Of a DNA stretch of 64,000 nt, positions 1-8,393 are shown one piece after another. The DNA is taken from the NCBI RefSeq assembly GCF_004208515.1, contig NZ_SGIM01000008.1, positions 1 to 64,000 of the forward strand, written 5' to 3'. Under the pieces are notes generated by a model, which was not told the DNA's origin, did no database searches, and worked only from the letters and a program-made list of their open reading frames with translations. Both the position numbers and the translations under genes were made by a program. The number at the start of each line of letters is the position of its first letter. The first letter of the stretch is position 1. The stretch is from Acinetobacter halotolerans. GTDB taxonomy: Bacteria > Pseudomonadota > Gammaproteobacteria > Pseudomonadales > Moraxellaceae.

Positions 1-81
1 CAGTATGTAATATTCACTATTACAACCTTTGCATTTATTTTTATGATTTATGCATATGTGGTTGGTAATTATTTTAAATAG
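1..81 (+). CDS. C-terminal end of a probable membrane protein (5' truncated by window edge)
   Basis: Frame 1 is open from the first base to a TAG at 79-81 and encodes 26 residues. They are dominated by Phe, Ile, Val, Tyr and Thr and end in a short polar tail (VVGNYFK), which looks like a last transmembrane helix with its cytoplasmic end. The visible part is too short to name a family, and a chance open frame in A+T-rich DNA cannot be excluded. Confidence 0.35.
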   Translation, partial: QYVIFTITTFAFIFMIYAYVVGNYFK

Positions 82-179
82 ATAAAATATTTTTTATTAT
101 TCGGTGATATATTAATATTAATTGTCTCTTTTTTAAATGATAAAATTTTAGTTTTTATGAATATATACTGCCACTTGTT

Positions 180-434
180 GTGGCACCATTTATGTTCACT
201 TTTCTATTTATATTTAGTATGTTTTTCTTTTCTAGTGACCTCAAACAAGCTTGCCGACTATCCGAAAAAGTTTTTTTGGTACTTGGTTTTGAGGATGTTA
301 AAAATCAAGATTTCTTTGGAACTACAGATCATTTTAAGGAAAATGGGCATACTTTCAAACGTAGTGTAATGTATTACCGTAGAAGTTTAAAAGGTACAGA
401 CCCATATCCAGAAAGTTACTTTGATAAGCTATGA
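180..434 (+). CDS. Possible small membrane-anchored protein, start uncertain
   Basis: An 84-codon frame with a GTG at 180 and a TGA at 432-434. The N-terminus is strongly hydrophobic (about residues 2-18, FTFLFIFSMFFF), followed by a polar soluble tail with Lys, Asp, Arg and Tyr. That looks like a single-helix membrane protein. No ribosome site precedes GTG 180 or ATG 192, and the frame is open upstream only to a stop at 141-143. It may be a decayed gene or the 3' part of a longer one broken by frameshift. I do not recognise a family. Confidence 0.35.
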   Translation: MAPFMFTFLFIFSMFFFSSDLKQACRLSEKVFLVLGFEDVKNQDFFGTTDHFKENGHTFKRSVMYYRRSLKGTDPYPESYFDKL

Positions 435-676
435 AAAATATAGAAGTACATCTAATAAGTATTAAGGTGGTAGGATTAAAATAAGTGAATTGTAACCTTA
501 TATACATGTGTTTTTAATAAACTCTTTATTTATTAGATTATTAAGCATTCCAAAAAACTATATTTTATTCTGCTTACAACTGGACACATCTTATTGATAT
601 CAATATTTGAATTAAGCGCCTATGGTTGATAAGTGCTAGATAATTATCTACACATCATTATAAAGGAGAGACAATC

Positions 677-838
677 ATGTCTCAGAACCAAGATAACTCT
701 AAACAACAACCTAATCAGCAAAATCAATCACCTGGTCAACAACAACAGTCTGAGCCAAATGCTAAGCCTCCAGCACAACAAGACCAAAAACAGCCAACTC
801 CAAAGCAACCTAGCGAAAATAATGGACAACAGAAATAA
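677..838 (+). CDS. Gln-rich 53-residue mini-protein, function unknown
   Basis: A short ORF starts at ATG 677, seven bases after an AAAGGAGAG ribosome site (662-670), and stops at TAA 836-838. It encodes 53 residues, about a third Gln, with Asn, Pro, Ser and Lys. It has almost no hydrophobic residues, no Cys and no Trp, so it should be soluble and intrinsically disordered. A perfect 12-bp stem terminator follows at 885-915, so the gene looks like a complete single-gene unit. Small hydrophilic Gln/Pro/Asn-rich proteins of this kind are often stress-related, but I cannot assign a function. Confidence rests on the ribosome site, composition and terminator. Confidence 0.6.
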   Translation: MSQNQDNSKQQPNQQNQSPGQQQQSEPNAKPPAQQDQKQPTPKQPSENNGQQK

Positions 839-884
839 TCATTATTTTTATGCTTTTAATAATATAATCAGCTAAATCCAAATT

Positions 885-920
885 TATAGGAAACTAATTT
901 ATTTAGTTTCCTATATTATT
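885..920 (+). terminator. Intrinsic terminator of the Gln-rich mini-gene
   Basis: Arms 885-896 (TATAGGAAACTA) and 904-915 pair perfectly over 12 bp around a 7-base loop, followed by an A/T-rich run. It lies 46 bases after the stop codon of the 677-838 ORF. Confidence 0.65.
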
Positions 921-1393
921 TATAAGGTTGATTTTATATAACTTTAATCATGGGTCATTGATTAATTTAAATAGATCACTGATCAATTTTAGGATGTTAT
1001 ATTTACTCAGTTTTAGTATAAGCATTCATATTTTTATAATTTTGCTTCTTTTTGTTGATATCGTAAAGTTAAGCATCGATATTATTTATAATTTTAGAAT
1101 AAAAATGATTGGGAAAGCAGCAAGCAAGATAGAAAGAGCATAGATCATTAGGTGTTCTTGCTCCCAAACAATGCTTATCTTGTTCTCTTTGGTGCAATAA
1201 AAGAAAATGCTTGTTAGGACTAAGCGGTAGCAATGGCAAAAATAATTGAAAAGTGTTTATTTTATCTATATTTACTATAAAAATAACGAATATATATAAA
1301 TTTATCTGTATGATTTTTAAGGTTTAATTGGAATTTGATTGAAAGTCGTATAAAAGTTGAATAGTAATCTATGTTCGTTGTGTGAGATATTCT

Positions 1394-1420
1394 ATTTTGG
1401 TGCATTTCTAGCACCAAAAT
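1394..1420. promoter_or_regulatory. 10-bp inverted repeat in the gdhA leader
   Basis: ATTTTGGTGC (1394-1403) and GCACCAAAAT (1411-1420) are perfect inverted arms separated by 7 bases, ending 21 bases before the gdhA start codon. There is no U-run after it, so an operator or a leader hairpin is more likely than a terminator. The GGTGC/GCACC halves resemble NtrC half-sites but are in the opposite order from the usual TGCACC-N5-GGTGCA. Confidence 0.5.
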
Positions 1421-1441
1421 AAATCACTGACTCGGGGGTGA

Positions 1442-2788
1442 ATGTTGAAATACGATAGCTTAAATGACTTTCTGGCTTATGTGAAAGCTAGAGATCCTGA
1501 TCAACCTGAATTTTTACAAGCTGTTGAAGAAGTAATGTTGAGCTTGTGGCCATTCATTGAAAAAAATCCAAAGTATTCACAGTATGGTTTATTAGAGCGT
1601 CTAGTTGAGCCAGAACGAGCAATTCAATTCCGAGTTTCTTGGATGGATGATCAAGGGCAAACACATGTTAACCGTGCTTTCCGTATTCAATATAATTCAG
1701 CTATCGGTCCATATAAAGGCGGGATGCGTTTTCATCCATCGGTGAACTTATCAATTCTAAAATTCTTGGGTTTTGAACAAACTTTTAAAAATGCATTAAC
1801 CACCTTACCCATGGGTGGAGGAAAGGGCGGCTCAGACTTTGATCCAAAAGGAAAGTCTGAAGCTGAAATCATGCGTTTTTGCCAAGCGTTAATGTTAGAG
1901 CTATATCGTCATTTAGGTCCGAATACCGATATTCCCGCTGGTGATATCGGTGTTGGTGGCCGAGAAGTTGGCTTTATGGCTGGTATGATGAAAAAGCTAA
2001 GTAACGATACTGCTTGTGTGTTTACAGGAAAAGGGGTTTCCTTTGGTGGAAGTCTAATGCGCCCTGAAGCGACAGGATATGGTGCAGTGTATTTTGCTGA
2101 GGAAATGCTAAAAACGCGCGGTGAAAATTTTACTGACAAAACAGTTTCAATCTCAGGTTCAGGAAACGTTGCTCAATTTGCAGCAGAAAAAGCCATGTTC
2201 TTGGGTGCAAAAGTGGTCACTCTTTCAGACTCGAATGGCACAGTTTACTTAAAAAATGGTTTTACTGATGAGTTGCTTGCCGAAGTGATGGAGCTTAAAA
2301 ATATTAAGCGTGGGCGTATTTCTGAGTTTGCTTCAAAACATGGCTTTGAGTATTTTGAAGGCAAGACACCTTGGCATATTCCCGCTGATATTGCTTTGCC
2401 TTGTGCGACTCAAAATGAGTTAGGCGAACAGGATGCGGAGTTATTGCTTGCAAATGGTGTGATCTGTGTCGCTGAAGGTGCCAATATGCCATGTACATTA
2501 GATGCTGTAGAAAAATTCATTACCGCAAAAATTCTTTATGCACCAGGTAAGGCTTCAAACGCAGGTGGTGTTGCGACTTCTGGGCTTGAAATGTCACAGA
2601 ATGCTTTGCGCCTCGGTTGGATGCATGGGGAAGTAGATGAGCGTTTACATGCGATTATGAAAGATATTCATGCGAATTGTTTAAAATACGGGACCAAAGA
2701 AGACGGTACAGTGAATTATGTGGATGGTGCAAATATTGCTGGATTTGTGAAAGTTGCAGATGCAATTTTGGCTCAAGGTATCTATTAA
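1442..2788 (+). CDS. gdhA: NADP-specific glutamate dehydrogenase
   Basis: A 448-residue hexameric-type glutamate dehydrogenase, the usual length for bacterial GdhA (about 447). It catalyses reductive amination of 2-oxoglutarate with ammonium and NADPH in the cytoplasm. The N-terminal dimerisation domain carries the substrate loop GPYKGGMRFHP (about 89-99) and the catalytic-lysine motif PMGGGKGG (about 121-128). A Rossmann domain follows with GSGNVAQF (about 237-244). The ATG at 1442 follows a CGGGGGTG Shine-Dalgarno stretch (1433-1440). It is a single gene closed by a bidirectional terminator, with a palindrome in its leader that may regulate it. With glnA at the far end, both ammonium-assimilation routes are represented in the window. 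Confidence 0.96.
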   Translation: MLKYDSLNDFLAYVKARDPDQPEFLQAVEEVMLSLWPFIEKNPKYSQYGLLERLVEPERAIQFRVSWMDDQGQTHVNRAFRIQYNSAIGPYKGGMRFHPSVNLSILKFLGFEQTFKNALTTLPMGGGKGGSDFDPKGKSEAEIMRFCQALMLELYRHLGPNTDIPAGDIGVGGREVGFMAGMMKKLSNDTACVFTGKGVSFGGSLMRPEATGYGAVYFAEEMLKTRGENFTDKTVSISGSGNVAQFAAEKAMFLGAKVVTLSDSNGTVYLKNGFTDELLAEVMELKNIKRGRISEFASKHGFEYFEGKTPWHIPADIALPCATQNELGEQDAELLLANGVICVAEGANMPCTLDAVEKFITAKILYAPGKASNAGGVATSGLEMSQNALRLGWMHGEVDERLHAIMKDIHANCLKYGTKEDGTVNYVDGANIAGFVKVADAILAQGIY

Positions 2789-2803
2789 TATTTTGCTGAA
2801 CAA

Positions 2804-2835
2804 AAAAAATCCGATGCAAAAACATCGGATTTTTT
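2804..2835. terminator. Bidirectional terminator between gdhA and the convergent lipoprotein gene
   Basis: The 13-bp perfect stem 2804-2816/2823-2835 has a 6-base loop. The A-run on one side and T-run on the other make it functional on both strands. Confidence 0.85.
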
Positions 2836-2850
2836 ATTTACAGCAACGTA

Positions 2851-3957
2851 TTAAGGTTTTTTAACAATTTCTTGTTCAACAACCATGTCTAATACGTCAG
2901 CTAGGCTAGATTGGTCAGCCGCTGGGTTTTTAATTTCAAAACGTTTCACACGAACAATGACACGTTGGTTTGGATTGTGTTCAAAACCTTCGATTTGGCC
3001 GTAGTAAAGTGACCAGTCTTTATCTGCGTAAGTTTTTACACCTTTGTCATCATATTTAATTTCACGAACTTGCATACAAGTCTGCGGCGCTACACCTACA
3101 CATGACTTAGTTTCAGGTGAGATTTCCATGAAAACAGTTTTAGGTTCTGTTTGGTATTTTGCTTCAGGTGTCATTTTACCAACGAAGCTATATTTTTGAC
3201 CTTTTGCATCAGTAATCACGAGTGTTGGTTGATCAAGGTTGCTTGCATTAACTTCAAATGGAATTTGACGTTTTTGTAAAAGGTCACCAGCGAATTGCTC
3301 TTGTTTCATAAGCGCAGGTTCACATGCCATAAGTGTAGAAGCCATATCGCCTGTAACGATTGCATCATTCTCAACTTTCCAAGAGGTATTTTGACGATTA
3401 CAGCCTGTATCCACAGATAAACGATCATTTGCCAGGAAACTTAATACGATTGGTTTCTTGCTATTGGTTGGTTGATAAGACCATGTGTAGTTGGTTAGTA
3501 CATTGTTATCAGACACTTTAGCACCAGTAAATACGTGTTTTTGACCTTTGCTATCAGTCACAGTCAAGATTGCTTGCGCATTTGTTGTGCTGATTTGGAA
3601 CGGTACTTTCTTATCGCTGAAAATCTCAGCAGACAAATGCTCTTGCTTCATTAAGTCATCAGCACACGCCATCATGGTCGATACAAGTGCTGAAGTGACA
3701 ATAGTATTGCCCTCAACTTTCCACGTACCACCTTGTCCATTACAACCCGTTTGAATCGAAAGTTGTTGATTGTCATTAAAGTTTAAAACCAATGGCTTTG
3801 ATGCTGTAGATGCTTGATAAGTCCAACGATAATCAGTGAGATTTTTCGCGGCAGTCGCATTGATTTCGGTCGTTACATGATCAGCAACGTTTTGTACTGT
3901 TTGGCACGCCATTAAAGAAAAAGGGAGTAAGGCAAGAATTAAATATTTGATTTTCAT
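2851..3957 (-). CDS. META/DUF4377-domain lipoprotein
   Basis: I start the protein at the internal ATG (3957), five codons into the longer open frame, because it gives a clean lipoprotein signal MKIKYLILALLPFSLMAC with lipobox LMAC. Two META (HslJ-type) repeats follow. Each has a LTDYRWTY or LTNYTWSY start, a GCN(G/R)Q motif and a later Cys (about residues 40-130 and 150-245). The C-terminus (about 265-360) resembles DUF4377, with a SCVGVAPQTCMQVRE motif. META proteins in Gram-negatives are linked to heat shock and novobiocin resistance, but biochemical roles are unknown. Outer-membrane attachment at the periplasmic face is likely. It is monocistronic and convergent with gdhA. Confidence 0.85.
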   Translation of the reverse strand: MKIKYLILALLPFSLMACQTVQNVADHVTTEINATAAKNLTDYRWTYQASTASKPLVLNFNDNQQLSIQTGCNGQGGTWKVEGNTIVTSALVSTMMACADDLMKQEHLSAEIFSDKKVPFQISTTNAQAILTVTDSKGQKHVFTGAKVSDNNVLTNYTWSYQPTNSKKPIVLSFLANDRLSVDTGCNRQNTSWKVENDAIVTGDMASTLMACEPALMKQEQFAGDLLQKRQIPFEVNASNLDQPTLVITDAKGQKYSFVGKMTPEAKYQTEPKTVFMEISPETKSCVGVAPQTCMQVREIKYDDKGVKTYADKDWSLYYGQIEGFEHNPNQRVIVRVKRFEIKNPAADQSSLADVLDMVVEQEIVKKP

Positions 3958-4136
3958 ATTCAAAGAACACATATAATATCGCAGCCATAAGCTTAAAGGA
4001 TTCTTAAAAAAAGAGCATGCAGCCAGTTTAGGTATTAAGTTCGTTAAATGTATTGATTTGTAATTTAAGATAAAAGTATAGGATTTTTAAAGGCTTGGTG
4101 CTCATTTATTGGTCTTTTTAGCACCGAGAATATTAT

Positions 4137-4910
4137 TCAGTCGAAACGGTAGATATCCATGCCCAAGGAACCCATTGAAAAACTGCTGTGCACGATATTA
4201 AAACGATGACCTGTACCCATTGCAAAAAAGAGTGGAGCAAAGTGCTCAATTGTCGGATGGTTGCGTTGCACATAAGGGAGCGATGGCCAATCTAATACAG
4301 CATCATAGTCCTGATGTGTAAGTTTGTTGACGACTGCATTACGAAAAGTGCTTGCCCATATAGGAACATTGGCATCTGTTTGCCAAGAAAGTTCAGCTAG
4401 GTTATGGGTAATACTACCTGAGCCGATGAGCAAAATTTGTTGTTCTCGCAAAGGCGCAAGAATTTGTCCGATGTTATAAATTTCATCGGCATTCATATGC
4501 ATCGGGAGCGAAATTTCGATCACAGGAATATCTGCTTCAGGATACATATGTAATAGCGGCATCCATACGCCATGATCGCGTGGTCGAGTACTGTTTGCAT
4601 GAGCAGAAATTTCTGCTTCAGCAAATAAAGTCAGTATTTCTTCTGCCAGTTCCGGTGCTCCAGCAGCAGGATAACGAATTTCGTAGAGCGGCTGAGGAAA
4701 ACCACGAAAGTCGTGCCATGTTTGTGGTCGGATAGAAGTACTGACTTCGAGTGCTTGGCTTTCCCAATGCGCAGACATCACAATGATTGCCCGTGGTTTA
4801 GGCAGATTTGTACGCAAACGATATAAGGCAGGTCCAACTTGTTCTGGGTCAAGTGCAAGCATTGGCGAACCATGAGAGATAAATAACCCTGGTAAAGTTT
4901 GCAAATTCAT
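4137..4910 (-). CDS. DODA-type extradiol ring-opening dioxygenase (YgiD-like)
   Basis: A 257-residue class III extradiol (LigB-like) dioxygenase of the 4,5-DOPA dioxygenase/YgiD type. The probable metal ligands are visible: His13 in FISHGSP, His48 in MSAHWES and His223 in the NHPTIEHFAPL segment. His169 (SGSITHN) and His113 (DHGVW) are further conserved active-site candidates. Family members open catechol rings with Fe(II) or bind Zn. The physiological substrate in Acinetobacter is unknown, and no aromatic-degradation genes lie nearby. It is a single gene upstream of rlmH in the same direction, about 100 bases apart. Confidence 0.9.
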   Translation of the reverse strand: MNLQTLPGLFISHGSPMLALDPEQVGPALYRLRTNLPKPRAIIVMSAHWESQALEVSTSIRPQTWHDFRGFPQPLYEIRYPAAGAPELAEEILTLFAEAEISAHANSTRPRDHGVWMPLLHMYPEADIPVIEISLPMHMNADEIYNIGQILAPLREQQILLIGSGSITHNLAELSWQTDANVPIWASTFRNAVVNKLTHQDYDAVLDWPSLPYVQRNHPTIEHFAPLFFAMGTGHRFNIVHSSFSMGSLGMDIYRFD

Positions 4911-5017
4911 AATGAAGCACCTGACTAGAAATACATGAGTATCGTGACAAATTACGCTAAAAAAGAACAGCGCTTAAAGCTTAACAGTTTGTTCTAGAAT
5001 CAGAACAATCTCTTAAA

Positions 5018-5497
5018 TTAGGCTCGATGGTATGGATGATTATGATTGATGCTCATGGCCCGATAGAGTTGTTCGATGAGTAACACACGAACAAGTGGAT
5101 GGGGCATGGTCAGTTTGGACAAGGACCAGTGCCAAGCAGCAGCTTTTCGTACCGCATCAGACAGCCCATCAGGACCACCTATGGCAAGTACGATATCGTT
5201 GCCTTCGAGCATCCATTGCTGCATGGTATCAGCAAGTTTCTCGGTACTCAGCTCACGTCCACCCACTTCTAAAGCAATCAGAGTTTCATTGGCTTTAACA
5301 GCATTTAGAATGCTGTCACCCTCGATTTGACAGTATTTTAAAATGTCAGCTTCTGAATCATTTTTCCCACGTTTCGCCATCGGTAACTCAATCACTTGAG
5401 TTTGTACAAAGGGCTGAATACGTTTGAAATAATCTTCAAATCCAGTCAGCACCCAAGTTGGCATTTTTTGACCAATCGTCACGATACGAATTTTCAT
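5018..5497 (-). CDS. rlmH: 23S rRNA (pseudouridine1915-N3)-methyltransferase
   Basis: A 159-residue SPOUT-class methyltransferase close to the usual 155. It starts MKIRIVTIGQKMP, contains the AIGGPDGLSDAVR SAM-binding knot segment (about 105-117), and ends in the conserved RVLLIEQLYRAMSINHNHPYHRA-type tail. It methylates pseudouridine 1915 in helix 69 of assembled 70S ribosomes. In many genomes it follows rsfS; here it stands alone between the dioxygenase and lon genes. Confidence 0.96.
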   Translation of the reverse strand: MKIRIVTIGQKMPTWVLTGFEDYFKRIQPFVQTQVIELPMAKRGKNDSEADILKYCQIEGDSILNAVKANETLIALEVGGRELSTEKLADTMQQWMLEGNDIVLAIGGPDGLSDAVRKAAAWHWSLSKLTMPHPLVRVLLIEQLYRAMSINHNHPYHRA

Positions 5498-5775
5498 AAG
5501 ACAATACGTGTAAATAATATGAGCGCATTATAAACGTTGAGACTCATTCATGTGGACTCTAATGGATTTATTGTGCTTTAAGTTATGCAGGGTGGCGCTT
5601 TATTCCGCAGCATAAAAAACGCAGCTCAAAATGTGTATGAGCTGCGATCAAAGCGTCATCCGTCTGGAGTTCAGATGACACTAAAAAATGAGTTCACAAG
5701 TCAAGTTTAGCTTTTGTTTTTATCGACTCTATTTCATTATGCAAGATATTGGTTGTTTTTCAACCAAATTGTGTA
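5498..5775. other. Intergenic region between rlmH and the lon terminator, with a hairpin
   Basis: No ORF is supported here. Inverted arms CGCAGCTCA (5620-5628) and TGAGCTGCG (5638-5646) form a perfect 9-bp hairpin with a 9-base loop. A second imperfect dyad lies at about 5656-5680 (GTCATC...GATGAC). Neither is followed by a T-run. The rlmH promoter should lie near 5500-5560. Confidence 0.45.
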
Positions 5776-5812
5776 ACAAAAAAAGAGAGCCGAAGCTCTC
5801 TCTTTTTTTAGA
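5776..5812 (-). terminator. lon terminator
   Basis: An AAAGAGAG/CTCTCTTT stem around a short CCGAAG loop, flanked by A- and T-runs, directly after the lon stop codon on the minus strand. Confidence 0.8.
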
Positions 5813-5818
5813 CATTAA

Positions 5819-8248
5819 TTAGTGACGTGCAGCCTTTGTATCTTCTACTGGTTTAACAATAGGTGTTTTAGCCAAAGGTTTCGGTGTATCCGTTAATGCT
5901 AAAGGGAGGATTTCATCAATACTTTTCACAGCTTTGATTTCTAAACCTTCTTTAACATTTTCTGGAATCTCCGCCAAATCACGTACGTTATCTTGTGGAA
6001 TAAATACCAATTTAACTCCACCACGATGTGCAGCAAGAAGTTTTTCTTTCAAACCACCGATACGCATCGCACGACCACCAAGACTTGTTTCACCTGTCAT
6101 GGCAATATCTGGACGGATCGTGATACCTGTAAATGCAGATACCAGTGCCGTCGTCAATGCCAAACCTGCAGATGGACCATCTTTCGGCGTTGCACCTTCT
6201 GGTAAGTGAACGTGAACATCAGTTTCTTCAAAACGAGAAGCTTCGATCCCAAGTTCATCAGCACGCGTACGAACTACAGTCATCGCAGCAGTGATAGACT
6301 CTTTCATGACATCACCGAGCGAACCAGTGGTAATGAATTTACCTTTACCTTTCACTGCAGCAACTTCAATGGTCAACAGTTCTCCGCCCACAGAAGTCCA
6401 TGCTAAGCCGTTTACACGACCTATTTGAGCTTCATCTTCAGCAATACCAAAGTCAAATTTATGGGGACCTAAGTAATCTGGAAGATTTGCAGAGGTGATA
6501 TCAAGCTGTAAGTTTTTCGATTTCTTACTCACCGCTTCTTTCACAACTTTACGTGCAATTTTAGATACTTCACGTTCCAAACTACGCACACCCGCTTCAC
6601 GAGTATAACGTTGTACGATGTCACGAATCGCTTCTTCATGCACAGTCAGTTCTTTTGCCCGCAGACCATTGTTCTTAATGGCTTTTGGAACAAGATAACG
6701 TTGAGCAATATTCACTTTTTCATCTTCGGTATAACCCGGTAGACGAATCACTTCCATACGATCTAATAACGCTTCTGGAATATTCATACTGTTTGCAGTA
6801 CAGATGAACATCACTTCTGAAAGGTCAAGATCAAGGTCTAAGTAATGATCGTTGAACTTGCTGTTCTGAGACGGATCAAGCACTTCTAGTAATGCAGAAG
6901 CAGGATCGCCACGGTAGTCTTGTGCCATCTTGTCGATTTCGTCGAGTAAGAACAATGGGTTTTTCACACCAACTTTTGTCAAAGATTGCACAATTTTACC
7001 TGGCATCGCACCAATATAAGTACGACGATGACCACGGATTTCCGCTTCATCACGTACGCCACCGAGTGCCATACGGACAAATTCACGACCTGTTGCTTTA
7101 GCAACTGATTCACCGAGTGAAGTTTTACCTACACCAGGAGGACCAACTAAACAAAGAATCGGGCCTTTAAGTTTTTTCACGCGAGATTGAACCGCTAGAT
7201 ATTCAACAATACGATCTTTCACGTCGTCTAAGCCGTAGTGATCTGCATCCAGCGTTTCTTGCGCTTTACTCAAGTTAATGCTGACTTTGCTGGCTTTATT
7301 CCATGGCGTATCTAAAATCACTTCTAGATAGTTACGGACTACAGCGGCTTCGCTAGAAGCAGGTTGCATGGCTTTGAGTTTACGAAACTCTGCTTCGGCT
7401 TTTTTGCGTACATGTTCAGGCAAATCTTCTTCAGCAAGACGCTTTTCAATCTCAGCTACATCATCTTCAGCACCGCCATTCATATCGGAAAGCTCACGCT
7501 GAATAACTTTCATTTTTTCATTGAGAAAGTATTCGCGTTGATTTTTTTCCATCTGACGTTTTACGCTGTCGTGCAGTGTCTGCTCAATTTGCTGTTCAGC
7601 AGATTGATTGGTCAAATAACTCATCAACTCTTGTAAATGTTCTTCAAACTCATCGTGCTCTAAGAACTTTTGCTTTACTTCAATGTTCAAAGGTACACGT
7701 GTTGCAACGAAGAACATCAATTGTAATAAGTCTTCGATTTTGTTGGCAGCTGCAACGAGTTCGCGTGCATTACGTAATTTTGCTTCAGCATATTGAGCAA
7801 AAAGAGTACGTAATTCATTCAAGCGAGTCTCTTGGGTCTCTTGATCCAATGCAACAGTCATCGGGCTTAAATGATGTTCAGCGGTTAAGTATTCTTCACC
7901 GTCAATAATCTGTTCTAGTTTTGAACGGTGTAGGCCTTCAATTAGTACTTTAATGCAGTTTTCATCATTTTCATGATTCACGACTTGTACGATTTTAGCT
8001 ACAGTTCCATATTGATACAGGTTATCGTGATCAATTTCTTCTGTAAGCGAATCTTTTTGCGCAACTACAAATACTAAATTATCACCGTTACGAGCTACGT
8101 CCACTGCATTGATCGATTTTTCACGACCCACGAATAGCGCAATTTGCATGTGCGGATACACCACAACATCACGTAATGCTAAAAGTGGTAATACACTCGG
8201 AACTTGCGGCTCTAAGATAGTTTCATCATTCATAATAAATTCGGACAT
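5819..8248 (-). CDS. lon: ATP-dependent Lon protease
   Basis: An 809-residue LonA protease that degrades misfolded and regulatory proteins in the cytoplasm. Domains in order are the N-terminal LON substrate-binding domain (about 15-205), a coiled-coil linker, an AAA+ module with Walker A GPPGVGKT (about 362) and Walker B FLLDEID, and a C-terminal Ser/Lys protease domain with the catalytic serine in PKDGPSAG (about 690). The open frame extends two codons further to a GTG at 8254, but ATG 8248 has AGGAG eight bases upstream, whereas the GTG overlaps that site. On the coding strand about 60-80 bases upstream, CTTGTAA...CACTATAA could be a heat-shock-type promoter, only weakly matched. Confidence 0.97.
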   Translation of the reverse strand: MSEFIMNDETILEPQVPSVLPLLALRDVVVYPHMQIALFVGREKSINAVDVARNGDNLVFVVAQKDSLTEEIDHDNLYQYGTVAKIVQVVNHENDENCIKVLIEGLHRSKLEQIIDGEEYLTAEHHLSPMTVALDQETQETRLNELRTLFAQYAEAKLRNARELVAAANKIEDLLQLMFFVATRVPLNIEVKQKFLEHDEFEEHLQELMSYLTNQSAEQQIEQTLHDSVKRQMEKNQREYFLNEKMKVIQRELSDMNGGAEDDVAEIEKRLAEEDLPEHVRKKAEAEFRKLKAMQPASSEAAVVRNYLEVILDTPWNKASKVSINLSKAQETLDADHYGLDDVKDRIVEYLAVQSRVKKLKGPILCLVGPPGVGKTSLGESVAKATGREFVRMALGGVRDEAEIRGHRRTYIGAMPGKIVQSLTKVGVKNPLFLLDEIDKMAQDYRGDPASALLEVLDPSQNSKFNDHYLDLDLDLSEVMFICTANSMNIPEALLDRMEVIRLPGYTEDEKVNIAQRYLVPKAIKNNGLRAKELTVHEEAIRDIVQRYTREAGVRSLEREVSKIARKVVKEAVSKKSKNLQLDITSANLPDYLGPHKFDFGIAEDEAQIGRVNGLAWTSVGGELLTIEVAAVKGKGKFITTGSLGDVMKESITAAMTVVRTRADELGIEASRFEETDVHVHLPEGATPKDGPSAGLALTTALVSAFTGITIRPDIAMTGETSLGGRAMRIGGLKEKLLAAHRGGVKLVFIPQDNVRDLAEIPENVKEGLEIKAVKSIDEILPLALTDTPKPLAKTPIVKPVEDTKAARH

Positions 8249-8393
8249 GAGCACTCCTAATGAGTGACAACGGTGTTGCCATGCTTTTTATAGTGATGTG
8301 CATTTTAAAAATTACAAGGGTTTTATCTCAGAAAATATTAAAAAATAACTAAATTAGTCGGAATTCGGGCGAAATATACTAAATTTCATAGAT

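Larger units (their letters stand above)
839..1441. other. Long A+T-rich intergenic region before gdhA
   Basis: About 600 bases without a supported gene. It contains the terminator of the Gln-rich ORF (885-915) and the palindrome in the gdhA leader (1394-1420). A TTG-started frame (928-1143) is rejected because it lacks a ribosome site and coding-like composition. The gdhA promoter probably lies in 1330-1390, but no clean -35/-10 pair is visible. Confidence 0.5.

Noticed and set aside
633..875. 80-residue frame overlapping the Gln-rich mini-protein
   Set aside because: It reads the same DNA in another frame, lacks a ribosome site, and the 677-838 frame has the better start and composition.
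928..1143. 71-residue TTG-started frame
   Set aside because: No ribosome site; Ile/Phe/Leu content is that expected of random A+T-rich DNA.
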